A stretch of DNA of 22,395 bases from CBFHND01 sp965657085 (GCA_965657085.1 CBFHND010000038.1:1-22395), one strand, 5' to 3'; numbered from the stretch's first letter, positions 1-7,153 are shown. Notes: generated by a model from the letters alone, not told the origin. Translations and numbers: made by a program.

Positions 1-1
1 G

Positions 2-985
2 TCCGTGGCCCCTATGATGGATTGGACGGACCGGCACTGCCGCTATCTGCACCGGCTGCTGTCGCGCCAGGCGTTGCTCTATACGGAAATGGTCACGGCA
101 CCGGCGCTGGTGCGGGGCGGCGCGTTGCATCTTTTGGACCATGACCCGGTCGAACATCCTGTCGCCTTGCAACTGGGCGGATCTGACCCCACTGAACTGG
201 CGCAAGCCGCGCGTTTGGGGGCCGAGGCAGGCTATGACGAGATCAACCTCAATTGCGGCTGCCCATCCGACCGGGTGCAATCGGGCACCTTCGGGGCGGT
301 CCTGATGCGCGATCCGGCACTGGTGGCGCGCTGTGTCGAGGCGATGCGCCACGCGGTTGACGTGCCCGTGACGGTCAAATGCCGCATTGGTGTGGATGAG
401 CAAGACCCCGAAGAGGTGCTGCCGGAATTCCTGTCGCGCATCGTGGCGGCGGGGTGCGAAAGGGTCACGATCCACGCGCGCAAGGCGTGGCTACAAGGGC
501 TCAGCCCCAAGGAAAACCGCGATATCCCGCCATTGGATTATGATCTGGTGATGCGGATGAAGGGCCTCTTCGGCAACCTGCACATCTCGGTCAATGGCGG
601 GATCGCAACACTGGACGAGGCAGAGGCGTTTCTGGATGCGGGGCTGGATGGTGTGATGATCGGACGCGCAGCCTATCATCAGCCAGCCGATGTGCTTTGT
701 GCTGCGGATCGCCGCATCTTTGGCGCGGACGGGGCCGACAGCACGCCCGAGGACGCGGTGCACGCGATGTTGCCCTATATCGAGGCACATCTGACCGCAG
801 GCGGCAAACTGCACCAGGTCACGCGGCACATGCTGGGCCTGTTCGCGGGCCGCCCCGGCGCACGCGGCTGGCGGCGCACACTGAGCGAAGGGGCCACGGC
901 CCCGGGCGCTGGGCCAGAACTGGTCATGGCGGCTTTGGCCCAGATCACCTGTTTGACATCTGGCGCGTCTGAACGCCGCGCCTAG
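2..985 (+). CDS. dusA: tRNA-dihydrouridine(20/20a) synthase DusA (5' end cut by window)
   Basis: Flavin enzyme that reduces specific uridines in the tRNA D-loop to dihydrouridine using NADPH and FMN, in the cytoplasm. The reading frame enters from the left edge: the codon before the GTG at position 5 reads Ser, giving SVAPMMDWTDRH, the usual DusA N-terminal strand. The GTG is therefore probably internal and about 10-20 residues lie outside the window. Visible marks, counted from that GTG: the FMN-site motif APMMDWTDRHCR (2-13), the catalytic loop NLNCGCPSDRVQ with the likely proton-donor Cys at 86, the DusA-specific ENRDIPPLDY (170-179), and the phosphate-binding NGGI and GRAAYHQP near 197 and 220. 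The length of 326 residues is close to the family norm. The C-terminus is intact, with the stop at 983-985. The DusA rather than DusB/C assignment is secure. Confidence 0.95.
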   Translation, partial: SVAPMMDWTDRHCRYLHRLLSRQALLYTEMVTAPALVRGGALHLLDHDPVEHPVALQLGGSDPTELAQAARLGAEAGYDEINLNCGCPSDRVQSGTFGAVLMRDPALVARCVEAMRHAVDVPVTVKCRIGVDEQDPEEVLPEFLSRIVAAGCERVTIHARKAWLQGLSPKENRDIPPLDYDLVMRMKGLFGNLHISVNGGIATLDEAEAFLDAGLDGVMIGRAAYHQPADVLCAADRRIFGADGADSTPEDAVHAMLPYIEAHLTAGGKLHQVTRHMLGLFAGRPGARGWRRTLSEGATAPGAGPELVMAALAQITCLTSGASERRA

Positions 986-1323
986 GTGATCCCAAACAAG
1001 AATTGCGGCCGCGCCAACACAGTAATGCGATGGGGTGTGTCATGCCAAAAGCAACGGTGAAGATGTGCTTGAGCCGGGGGATCGGCGGCCCGTGGGTTGG
1101 CGGCCTGACAGAACCGCTATGGTACTTTATGGCTGCCAAACACATCGCACATAACCGCGGTCGTGCGCAGGTCGCAAATCGCCGACCCGTTGGGACGGGC
1201 CGCCGATCGCCCGGCGGCTTCGCCTTGTTCCGGGCGGATCAAAGCCACAAGCCCTTTCCCATCACCGCGCTGGTGCAAGACGCGGCCACGGTGTAAGCGG
1301 AGCCAAATGAGAAGGGGTTCGGC
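986..1323. other. 338-bp intergenic gap after dusA; no convincing gene
   Basis: No ORF here has both a good ribosome binding site and a recognisable protein. A 97-codon plus-strand frame (1003-1296) has unbiased composition and no family resemblance. On the minus strand, a 43-codon frame from a GTG (1248 down to 1117) has somewhat gene-like codon use but no recognisable homology. A 6-bp inverted repeat (GCCGCC at 1199-1204, GGCGGC at 1213-1218) is not followed by a T-run, so it is not a clear terminator. The last 30 bases hold the purine-rich ribosome binding site of the next gene. The region probably carries the dusA 3' end and the promoter of the downstream exporter gene. Confidence 0.5.
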
Positions 1324-2145
1324 ATGCCTGAGACGATGTTGTTGATCCAGATGTTGGTGCTGCTGTTGGTGATTGGCGCTTTTGCCGGGGTGCTGGCAGG
1401 GCTGTTGGGCGTGGGCGGTGGTATCGTGCTGGTGCCTGCCTTTTTCTATGCGTTTCAAACGCTTGGCTATGACGGTCCGCAGCTGATGCAGATGTGTCTG
1501 GCCACGTCGTTGGCCACGATCATCGTGACCTCCATGCGCTCGGTCCTGAGCCACAACAAGAAGGGCGCAGTTGATTGGGACATCCTGCGCGGCTGGGCGC
1601 CGGGCATCGTGGTGGGGGCCGTGCTGGGCATGCTGGTGGTGGCGCAGCTGCGGTCGGTCACGCTGCAGGCAATCTTTGGCGTTCTGGCGCTGATCGTGGG
1701 GCTTTACATGGGGTTTGGCCGCGCTGAATGGCGGTTGGGGCAGGCGATGCCGCGCGGGCCTTTGCGCGTTGTCCTGTCGCCTCTGGTGGGCTTCATGTCG
1801 GTGCTCATGGGCATCGGCGGGGGCAGTTTCGGCGTGCCGCTGATGAGCCTTTTCAACACGCCCATTCACCGTGCGGTGGCCACGGCGGCAGGCTTTGGCG
1901 TGCTGATCGCCGTGCCGTCGGTCATTGGCTTTCTGCTGGTCAATCAGGCGGGACCGGTGCCGCCCCTGACCGTGGGGGCGGTGAACCTTGTGGCCTTTAC
2001 CATCATCATCGCCATGACGCTTGTCACAACCCCCTTGGGCGTGCGGCTGGCGCATGCGATGGACCCCAAGCCGCTCAAGCGGGTGTTTGCGGTGTTCCTC
2101 GTGCTGGTGGCGCTGAACATGCTGCGCCGGGCGCTGCTGGGATGA
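1324..2145 (+). CDS. TSUP family (TauE/SafE) membrane transporter
   Basis: Inner-membrane protein of the TSUP family. Characterised members export sulfite, sulfoacetate or other small organosulfur or organic anions; the substrate here cannot be read from sequence. The 273-residue protein is almost entirely hydrophobic, with about eight membrane segments arranged as two homologous halves. Each half opens with the family glycine motif: GVGGG at 29-33 and GIGGG at 163-167. The start ATG follows the strong ribosome binding site GAGAAGGGG. The stop TGA overlaps the ATG of the next gene by four bases (ATGA at 2142-2145), so the two are likely translationally coupled. In Roseobacter-type bacteria such exporters often accompany taurine or sulfonate catabolism, but no such genes are adjacent here. 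The family call is secure; substrate unknown. Confidence 0.9.
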   Translation: MPETMLLIQMLVLLLVIGAFAGVLAGLLGVGGGIVLVPAFFYAFQTLGYDGPQLMQMCLATSLATIIVTSMRSVLSHNKKGAVDWDILRGWAPGIVVGAVLGMLVVAQLRSVTLQAIFGVLALIVGLYMGFGRAEWRLGQAMPRGPLRVVLSPLVGFMSVLMGIGGGSFGVPLMSLFNTPIHRAVATAAGFGVLIAVPSVIGFLLVNQAGPVPPLTVGAVNLVAFTIIIAMTLVTTPLGVRLAHAMDPKPLKRVFAVFLVLVALNMLRRALLG

Positions 2146-2908
2146 GCTTTGCGCGCGATGGCTGGCAGGTGTTCGCGCCGGAGTCTGCAACCCGCGCATG
2201 GTGTGACGCGGCCCACGCGGCGGCACTGGCAGCTGTAAATGACCCCGCGATGGCGAACTGGCACCAGTGCGAAGGTACATGGTTCGTGGGCCTCGAAGCG
2301 CTGCCCAATGATGCACAAGGCCGTGTGAACGGATCGGCGCCCCTGTCGAGGGTGCCACCGCCCAATGCGGCGGTTGGCCCGATCTGCACCGCGCGCAGGT
2401 TTCGGTGACCTATCCCGGCTATCCCAGACCCCGCGAAGGTGAGACAGACGCCGGGTTCCGCTACCGGCTGAACCGTGATGCTGCGCATGTGGACGGGGTG
2501 ATGGGGCTGGGCCAGCCCAAGCGCCGCTTCGTACAGGAACCGCACCAGTTTATCCTGGGTCTCGCACTGAGTGACGCCAGCGCAGATGCCGCCCCGCTGG
2601 TCGCCTGGCAGGGCAGTCACCGGATCATGCAGGCGGCCTTTGCCGAGGCGCTGGCGGGTGCGGACAACCCGGCAGACGTAGATGTGACAGATGCCTACGT
2701 GGCGGCACGCAAGACCTGTTTCGAGACCTGCGCGCGGGTGGAGTTGCCGTTGCCCCGGGCCGGGGCGGTGCTGTTGCACCGGATGACCCTGCACGGCGTC
2801 GCCCCCTGGGGGAAAGATGCCACCGCAGTTCCCGAGGGCCGCATGATCGCCTATTTCCGCCCTGAAATGCCCGGCGGCACCGCCGCGTGGGTTACCCCTC
2901 GCGGTTAA
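2142..2908 (+). pseudogene. Phytanoyl-CoA dioxygenase-like Fe(II)/2-oxoglutarate oxygenase, frameshifted
   Basis: Two adjoining frames encode one protein of about 255 residues. The first frame starts at the ATG at 2142, overlapping the exporter stop, and reads through GTWFVGLEALPNDAQGRV before losing coding character near 2345; it stops at 2406-2408. The second frame is coherent from about 2342 and ends at 2906-2908. Moving between them needs a -1 shift, as if one base were missing around the CCCC run at 2340-2343. The second part carries the oxygenase iron facial triad: HVD encoded at about 2486-2494, then a distal His in TLHGV near 2792, with Arg in GRMIAYFRP near 2840 for the 2-oxoglutarate carboxylate. 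I recognise the fold as PhyH-like; the substrate is unknown. This may be a true lesion or a homopolymer sequencing error. The 3' end overlaps the convergent DUF1289 gene by 17 bp. Confidence 0.75.
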
Positions 2909-3128
2909 GCCGTGCGGCGCGCCCGCCGCGCCGGACTTTGGGGGCTGCGTCGCGGTTCGGCAATTCGGCCATGATCGTGCTGCGTTCTTCGGGTGTCATT
3001 TTGGACCAGCGCCCGATCTCGTCGATGGAGCGCGCACAGCCCGTGCACAGACGCGTTTCGGGATGCACCACGCAAACGCGCACGCAGGGGCTTTCGATCT
3101 CGGGCCGTGTCCAGACGATATCGTCCAT
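2892..3128 (-). CDS. DUF1289 domain protein (small, four-cysteine)
   Basis: Seventy-eight residues from the ATG at 3128. An upstream extension of the same frame reaches 3269 but lies inside ruvX and has no family similarity, so the internal ATG is preferred. The DUF1289 signature is plain: SPCVRVC, then LCTGCARS, then the hydrophobic-acidic stretch IDEIGRWSKMTPEER. Cysteines at 15, 19, 28 and 31 form a likely metal-binding (zinc or Fe-S) knuckle. The C-terminal tail is Arg-rich (about 65-75). The biochemical role of the family is not established. The gene lies 7 bp downstream of ruvX on the same strand and is probably the last gene of a ccmI-ruvX-DUF1289 transcript. Its 3' end overlaps the broken dioxygenase gene on the opposite strand. 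Confidence 0.85.
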   Translation of the reverse strand: MDDIVWTRPEIESPCVRVCVVHPETRLCTGCARSIDEIGRWSKMTPEERSTIMAELPNRDAAPKVRRGGRAARLNREG

Positions 3129-3135
3129 GCCTGTC

Positions 3136-3612
3136 CTACTCCTCGGTGCGCAGCACGCGCAGCCTGTCCAGCATCCCTTGCAGGATATAGGCCGCCGCCA
3201 CGTGGTCGATAACCTCTGCGCGACGTTTGCGTGTTGTATCCGCCTCAAGCAAGGCTTTTTCGGCCGCAACCGTGCTCAGACGTTCATCCCAGAAGGTGAT
3301 CGGCCCGTCCCAGAGCCGTGCGAAATTGCGGGCGAAGGCACGGGTGGATTGGCACCGTGGCCCTTCGGATCCATCCATGTTGCGCGGCAAGCCCAGAACG
3401 ATGCCGCCGACCTGGCGGCCCGCGATGATCTCTTGCAGGCGTGCGGCATCCACACCGAATTTCTTGCGGCGCACGGTCTCAAGCGGCGTGGCCACCCCGT
3501 GAAACGTGTCCGACACCGCCACGCCGATGGTCTTGTCCCCCAGGTCAAGCCCCATCAGCGGCCGCATCGGGGGCAGGGCACCGGCGAATTCTGAGACCTC
3601 TTCGTAGATCAT
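3136..3612 (-). CDS. ruvX: RuvX/YqgF family pre-16S rRNA nuclease (putative Holliday junction resolvase)
   Basis: Cytoplasmic RNase H-fold nuclease of the RuvX/YqgF family, implicated in 16S rRNA 5'-end maturation and proposed to cleave Holliday junctions. At 158 residues it has the usual length. The fold's metal-binding acidic residues are visible: Asp23 in LMGLDLGDKTIGVAVSD, the DERLST motif near 109-114, and Asp136 in VIDHVAAAYIL. The loop LGLPRNMDGSEGP (74-86) is family-typical. A short N-terminal extension before GLDLG (about 20 residues) is common in Rhodobacteraceae members. The start ATG overlaps the ccmI stop in an ATGA arrangement (3609-3612), which suggests translational coupling. 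Confidence 0.93.
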   Translation of the reverse strand: MIYEEVSEFAGALPPMRPLMGLDLGDKTIGVAVSDTFHGVATPLETVRRKKFGVDAARLQEIIAGRQVGGIVLGLPRNMDGSEGPRCQSTRAFARNFARLWDGPITFWDERLSTVAAEKALLEADTTRKRRAEVIDHVAAAYILQGMLDRLRVLRTEE

Positions 3613-4841
3613 TGCAGGCCGATGCGTTCAGCGGCGCGGGTGAAAAGATCAAGCGCCGTTTTGTCATCCGCAAAGACGGCGCGCGCATTGGCCAGAACCG
3701 CAGCCGCCTGATCGGTTTCGCCCAGAACACCAAGCGCGCCGATCAATTGCGCCCAGTCTTCCGGAGGGCCGCCTTCGGTTGCCAGTCGGTCCGACAGGTT
3801 GCCGACCATGCCCCGGATCATCTCCATCCGCTCGGCAGGGGTCATGTCCCGGGCGGCCTCGATGTCATCCGCGCTGGGCCCGCGCGGTGTGCCGTCACCG
3901 ATGGTCGGCAGTTGATAGTTCACGCCCGCGCGCGCGGCCATGTCTTCGATCTGCGCGCTGATCGGTTCGATCCATGGCGCATCCGCCGGCCCTTCGCGCA
4001 ATTGCGCGTCCCAGATGCGGAAGGCCGTGTCGGGGCGTCCGGTCTGCGACATCATCAGCCCCCAATAGTAGCGGGCCGTGCCATTGGTGCTGTCCTTGGA
4101 CAGGGCCAGGCGCAGCGCGCCTTCGGCCTCGGGCGACACGTAGCCACCGGCGGCCAGGATCAGCAGATCGGCGTAAGTGGTCAGGTCCTCGACGCTGGCA
4201 TCGTCACCCTTGAGGCGCAGCACCACCTGCTGTGCACGATAGGCATCCGCGAAATTGCCAAGCCGTGCTTCCGATTGCGCCAGAAGCTGGTGCCCCTGAA
4301 GATCGCCGGGCCGCTGGGCGACGGTTTCGCGCAGCTGTTCGACCAGCGCGATGTAGTCAGGGCTGAATTCACCATTGAGCGGCGGCGTGTCGGGCAGGGA
4401 CGCCTCGGCGTCTTCCTGGCTTGGCCGGTCGGTGCGCAGGGCTTCGGCCATCTCGATCCGGTCGGCCAGCGCCAGATCGCCGTATCCGGGCGCGCCAAGG
4501 CTGCGATAGATCAGCAGGCTGCCCGCCACCAACGCGGCCCCAACGAGCACCGCAACGACCTGCGCGCCGCGCGATTTGGCGGGGGCGGAGCCGCCTGTGT
4601 CCTGCATCGCGGCATCTGCTGCCAGAATACGCCGCGAGATTTCGGTGCGAATGCGGGTTGCATCGGCGTCGGCAATCACCCCACGCGCCAGATCGCGGTC
4701 CACCTCGGCCAATTGGTCACGGTAGACTTTGAGGTCATAGGCCTCGGCCGGTTCCACGCTGGGGCGGGCGCGCAGCATTGCCAATCCCAACAGGGCCGAT
4801 ACGCAAAGTGCCATTGCGGCGGTGATGATCCAGAATGTCAT
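3609..4841 (-). CDS. ccmI: Cytochrome c-type biogenesis protein CcmI (CycH)
   Basis: Inner-membrane chaperone that delivers apocytochrome c to the CcmFH haem ligation complex. The 410-residue protein shows the family layout: membrane helix at about 3-23; a loop containing the conserved YRDQLAEVDRDLARGVI (40-56); a second helix at about 93-113; then a periplasmic region with TPR-like helical repeats (about 160-285) and a C-terminal extension. The start ATG at 4839-4841 follows a strong GAGAGGGGAG ribosome binding site. Other ccm genes are not visible, so the gene stands apart from a ccmABCDEFGH cluster. Its 3' end overlaps ruvX. Upstream lies the 210-bp divergent region shared with soxB. Confidence 0.92.
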   Translation of the reverse strand: MTFWIITAAMALCVSALLGLAMLRARPSVEPAEAYDLKVYRDQLAEVDRDLARGVIADADATRIRTEISRRILAADAAMQDTGGSAPAKSRGAQVVAVLVGAALVAGSLLIYRSLGAPGYGDLALADRIEMAEALRTDRPSQEDAEASLPDTPPLNGEFSPDYIALVEQLRETVAQRPGDLQGHQLLAQSEARLGNFADAYRAQQVVLRLKGDDASVEDLTTYADLLILAAGGYVSPEAEGALRLALSKDSTNGTARYYWGLMMSQTGRPDTAFRIWDAQLREGPADAPWIEPISAQIEDMAARAGVNYQLPTIGDGTPRGPSADDIEAARDMTPAERMEMIRGMVGNLSDRLATEGGPPEDWAQLIGALGVLGETDQAAAVLANARAVFADDKTALDLFTRAAERIGLQ

Positions 4842-4875
4842 GGCTCCCCTCTCTCAGGTCCCTGATGTATCTGCG

Positions 4876-4887
4876 CAAGCGCGCTTG
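4876..4887. repeat. Perfect 12-bp palindrome CAAGCGCGCTTG
   Basis: A perfect inverted repeat about 35 bp upstream of the ccmI start, in the ccmI-soxB divergent region. It could be an operator or chance in GC-rich DNA; no factor can be named. Confidence 0.25.
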
Positions 4888-4930
4888 AAAAAGGGGCAAA
4901 AGGCCGCGTCCTGTCCCAATGCACGGGCAA

Positions 4931-4967
4931 TTGATATTGGTGTCGCAAAACTGATAGAAAGTGCCGC
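4931..4967 (+). promoter_or_regulatory. Candidate soxB promoter with tandem direct repeat
   Basis: The sequence contains two head-to-tail copies of TGATA followed 3-4 bases later by GTGYCGC: TGATA at 4932-4936 with GTGTCGC at 4940-4946, and TGATA at 4952-4956 with GTGCCGC at 4961-4967. The period is 20-21 bp, two helical turns, which would place two protein subunits on one DNA face. TTGATA (4931-4936) and ATAGAA (4954-4959) are 17 bases apart and could be sigma-70 -35 and -10 boxes. The element sits 85-120 bp before soxB. Whether it serves the promoter, an activator or both is inference. Confidence 0.35.
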
Positions 4968-5051
4968 CGTGAGTATCCTTTCGAAACCGGGTCTCACCCA
5001 ATACAGAACCAGCCATTGCCACAAGCCCCGAATCCAACCGGATGGATGCCC

Positions 5052-6296
5052 ATGAAACGCTATTCTGCTTTTGCCATTGCCCGTGAAGCGGCCCGCTACC
5101 ACACCGGATGGGAGCGTGCGTGGCGTTCGCCCGCACCAAAGGCCAAATACGACGCAATCATCATCGGGGCAGGGGGCCATGGTCTGGCCACGGCCTATTA
5201 TCTGGGCAAGAATTTCGGCATCACCAATGTGGCCATCCTTGAAAAAGGGTGGTTGGGCGGCGGCAACACCGGGCGCAACACCACGATCATCCGCTCGAAC
5301 TACCTTCAGGACCCGTCGGCGGCGATCTACGAAAAAGCGCGCAGCCTTTACGAGACAATGAGCCAGGACCTGAACTACAACGTGATGTTCAGCCCCCGCG
5401 GCGTCATCATGCTGGCCCAGACCCACCACGAGGTGCGCGGCTACCAGCGCACGGCGCATGCCAACGCGCTGCAAGGGGTGAAAACCGAGTTCATCGGCCC
5501 CGAAAAGGTCAAGCAACTGGTGCCGATCATCAACATCGACGGACCGCGTTATCCGGTGATGGGTGGCCTGTGGCAGGACCGGGGCGGCACCGCGCGCCAT
5601 GATGCGGTGGCCTGGGGCTATGCGCGGGCCTGTTCGGACATGGGCATGGACGTGATCCAGCAATGCGAGGTGACCGCCATTCGCCGTGACGGCGACAAGG
5701 TGGTGGGCGTGACCACGACCAAGGGCGACATCGATTGCGACAAGCTGGGGATGGTCGTGGCGGGCCACTCGGGCCATCTGGCCGATATGGCGGGCTTCCG
5801 GCTGCCCATCGAATCCGTGGCGCTTCAGGCGCTGGTGTCCGAACCGATCAAACCTTGCATGGATGTCGTGGTGATGGCCAACACCGTGCACGGCTACATG
5901 TCGCAATCCGACAAGGGCGAAATGGTGATCGGTGGCGGCACAGACGGCTACAACAACTACACCCAGCGCGGCAGCTTCCACCACATCGAGGAAACGGTGC
6001 GCGCATTGGTCGAAACCTTCCCGATGATTTCGCGTCTGAAAATGCTGCGCCAGTGGGGTGGGATCGTGGATGTGACCGGAGACCGTTCACCCATCCTGTC
6101 AAAAACACCCGTGGACGGTGTGTTCATCAACTGCGGCTGGGGCACGGGCGGGTTCAAGGCGATCCCCGGCTCGGGCTGGGCAATGGCCGAACTGATGGCC
6201 AAGGGGCATTCACCGCTGACGGATGAATTCGGTCTGGACCGCTTCCGCGAAGGACGGTTCATCGATGAAAGCGTCGCCGCAGGGGTGGCGCATTAG
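5052..6296 (+). CDS. soxB: Sarcosine oxidase subunit beta (heterotetrameric)
   Basis: FAD-containing catalytic subunit of the alpha-beta-gamma-delta sarcosine oxidase, which oxidises N-methylglycine to glycine. The 414-residue protein begins at the ATG at 5052 (MKRYSAFAIAREA, the conserved SoxB N-terminus); an upstream in-frame ATG at 5016 adds 12 unconserved residues and is not preferred. The FAD dinucleotide-binding motif GAGGHG is at 39-44, after the strand YDAIIIG. The GGTARHDAVAWG segment holds His183, matching the histidine that carries covalent FMN in characterised enzymes. The C-terminal GGIVDVTGDRSPILSKTP and GWGTGGFKAIPGSG motifs are typical of the DAO fold. The name refers to sarcosine oxidase, not sulfur oxidation SoxB. 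soxD, soxA and soxG follow, after an 890-bp interruption. Confidence 0.95.
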   Translation: MKRYSAFAIAREAARYHTGWERAWRSPAPKAKYDAIIIGAGGHGLATAYYLGKNFGITNVAILEKGWLGGGNTGRNTTIIRSNYLQDPSAAIYEKARSLYETMSQDLNYNVMFSPRGVIMLAQTHHEVRGYQRTAHANALQGVKTEFIGPEKVKQLVPIINIDGPRYPVMGGLWQDRGGTARHDAVAWGYARACSDMGMDVIQQCEVTAIRRDGDKVVGVTTTKGDIDCDKLGMVVAGHSGHLADMAGFRLPIESVALQALVSEPIKPCMDVVVMANTVHGYMSQSDKGEMVIGGGTDGYNNYTQRGSFHHIEETVRALVETFPMISRLKMLRQWGGIVDVTGDRSPILSKTPVDGVFINCGWGTGGFKAIPGSGWAMAELMAKGHSPLTDEFGLDRFREGRFIDESVAAGVAH

Positions 6297-6460
6297 TGAC
6301 CATGCCAACCCGAAATATGGTTGTGGGCGATGCCCTCGGCGCGGATTGCCTTGCGGTCGGCTTCGGTCTGTATGCGGCCCCGGCCACTGATGCGTTCGCG
6401 CACCGCAAGACCCACGCCCAGAACGGTGAGAAACAGCAAAACCCCGACGATCAGGTTCAT
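6293..6460 (-). CDS. Small single-pass membrane protein, 55 residues, unknown
   Basis: Short gene on the strand opposite the sox genes. The protein begins MNLIVGVLLFLTVLGVGLAV, one hydrophobic helix at about 2-19, then a basic stretch and a charged, histidine-containing tail ending GWHGH. The start ATG is at 6458-6460, only three bases after the stop of the neighbouring small gene (6464), with AAGGA about 11 bases upstream inside that gene; the two look like an operon. Its stop TAA overlaps the soxB stop by a few bases (6293-6296), so the genes converge. I do not recognise the family. The coupled arrangement, membrane helix and positive-inside pattern support a real gene; expression is unproven. 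Confidence 0.55.
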   Translation of the reverse strand: MNLIVGVLLFLTVLGVGLAVRERISGRGRIQTEADRKAIRAEGIAHNHISGWHGH

Positions 6461-6463
6461 GGC

Positions 6464-6646
6464 CTAGTCGTCCTTGCGCGCCGCACCCGCGGCACTGCCA
6501 AAGGCAATCAGGTCGCTCACGTCGATCTCGCGCCCGCCGCGCGCGGCCTTGCGTTGGGCGGCCCCGCGCCGTTCGAGCGCGAACATGATCAGCGCGATCA
6601 CGATGATACCGCCAAAGACCACGATGGCCCCCATTTCCTTGCTCAT
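6464..6646 (-). CDS. Small single-pass membrane protein, 60 residues, unknown
   Basis: The protein starts MSKEMGAIVVFGGIIVIALI: a short N-terminus, a single helix at about 5-23, then a strongly basic segment (ERRGAAQRKAARGGR) and a short tail ending RKDD. The start at 6644-6646 is preceded by an excellent ribosome binding site, AGGAGAG, which argues that it is translated. The next small gene follows three bases after its stop. The positive charges after the helix predict a cytoplasmic C-terminus. No family recognised. Its position inside the sarcosine oxidase unit, on the opposite strand, is unusual. Confidence 0.6.
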   Translation of the reverse strand: MSKEMGAIVVFGGIIVIALIMFALERRGAAQRKAARGGREIDVSDLIAFGSAAGAARKDD

Positions 6647-6885
6647 GGCTCTCTCCTGTCAGGTAAAGTTGACACTTTGGTAGCGCAAAACCCGGGCCAG
6701 CGCAAAGCCTCTGTGCGCCTTTTGCGTCCCGCAGCGCGTCAATCCGCGCCCGTCTTGGCATCTTTTGGCCGGGACAATCGGGCCAAAACGGCTGGCTCGC
6801 GCGCATTTGGGCGGGGTGCGGGCGCTGATATTGCCCATGTCGCCGCGCCTGCTTTGATGGAGGCCTTCAAACAGGAGGCCAACCC

Positions 6886-7098
6886 ATGTCTGACTATCCA
6901 AATCCCAACATCCACCGTGGCGATGGCGTCAGCGGCAAAGCCATTCTCATTGCGATCCTTGCCATCGGCGCCATTGTTCTGCTGCTTGCCCTTGTCGGCA
7001 GCGGTACAGGTACCGTGCCAGTCGAAGGCGGAGCAGTTGCGCCTGAAGCCGCACCTGCAGCACCAGCCACCGACCCGGCACCAGCCGTCACGGAATAA
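6886..7098 (+). CDS. Small membrane protein with Ala/Pro-rich tail, 70 residues, unknown
   Basis: ATG at 6886 with a near-consensus AGGAGG ribosome binding site eight bases upstream. The protein has a polar N-terminus (MSDYPNPNIHRGDGVSGK), one membrane helix at about 19-40 (AILIAILAIGAIVLLLALVG), and a low-complexity Ala-Pro-rich tail likely lying in the periplasm. It has no cysteine lipobox. It lies between soxB and soxD on the sox strand and is followed by a strong hairpin (7124-7153). I do not recognise a family. It may belong to the sox transcript or have its own promoter in the 239-bp region upstream, where TGATATTG (6826-6833) and TGTCGC (6838-6843) recall the soxB upstream repeat. Confidence 0.65.
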   Translation: MSDYPNPNIHRGDGVSGKAILIAILAIGAIVLLLALVGSGTGTVPVEGGAVAPEAAPAAPATDPAPAVTE

Positions 7099-7123
7099 CA
7101 CCTCTACATACCCCAAGACCGCG

Positions 7124-7153
7124 AAGGGCGGGCGCTTTACGGCGTCCGCCTTT
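7124..7153 (+). terminator. Hairpin between small ORF and soxD (terminator or attenuator)
   Basis: A 12-bp stem: AAGGGCGGGCGC (7124-7135) pairs with GCGTCCGCCTTT (7142-7153), with two G-U pairs and the six-base loop TTTACG. The terminal Ts belong to the stem and no long T-run follows, so termination may be partial. It separates the 70-residue membrane protein from soxD. Confidence 0.5.

Noticed and set aside
2328..2350. Programmed ribosomal frameshift in the dioxygenase gene
   Set aside because: There is no X XXY YYZ slippery heptamer with a downstream stem in the correct frame; a missing base in a C-run is simpler.
1117..2358. 413-codon minus-strand frame, His/Arg/Gln-rich
   Set aside because: Antisense to the TSUP exporter gene; low-complexity translation is typical of a GC-rich shadow frame. 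Its last 43 codons (1117-1248) look slightly more gene-like but have no recognisable homology.
4842..5051. Glycine riboswitch or other structured leader upstream of soxB
   Set aside because: I looked for paired glycine-aptamer-like conserved cores and saw none; only direct repeats and a short palindrome are present.
5016..5051. Earlier ATG start for soxB
   Set aside because: It adds 12 Pro-rich residues without family similarity; the ATG at 5052 gives the conserved N-terminus.
6665..6678. AAAGT-TGAC-ACTTT dyad before the divergent small genes
   Set aside because: Only 5-bp arms; close to what chance gives, and no promoter boxes fit around it on the plus strand.
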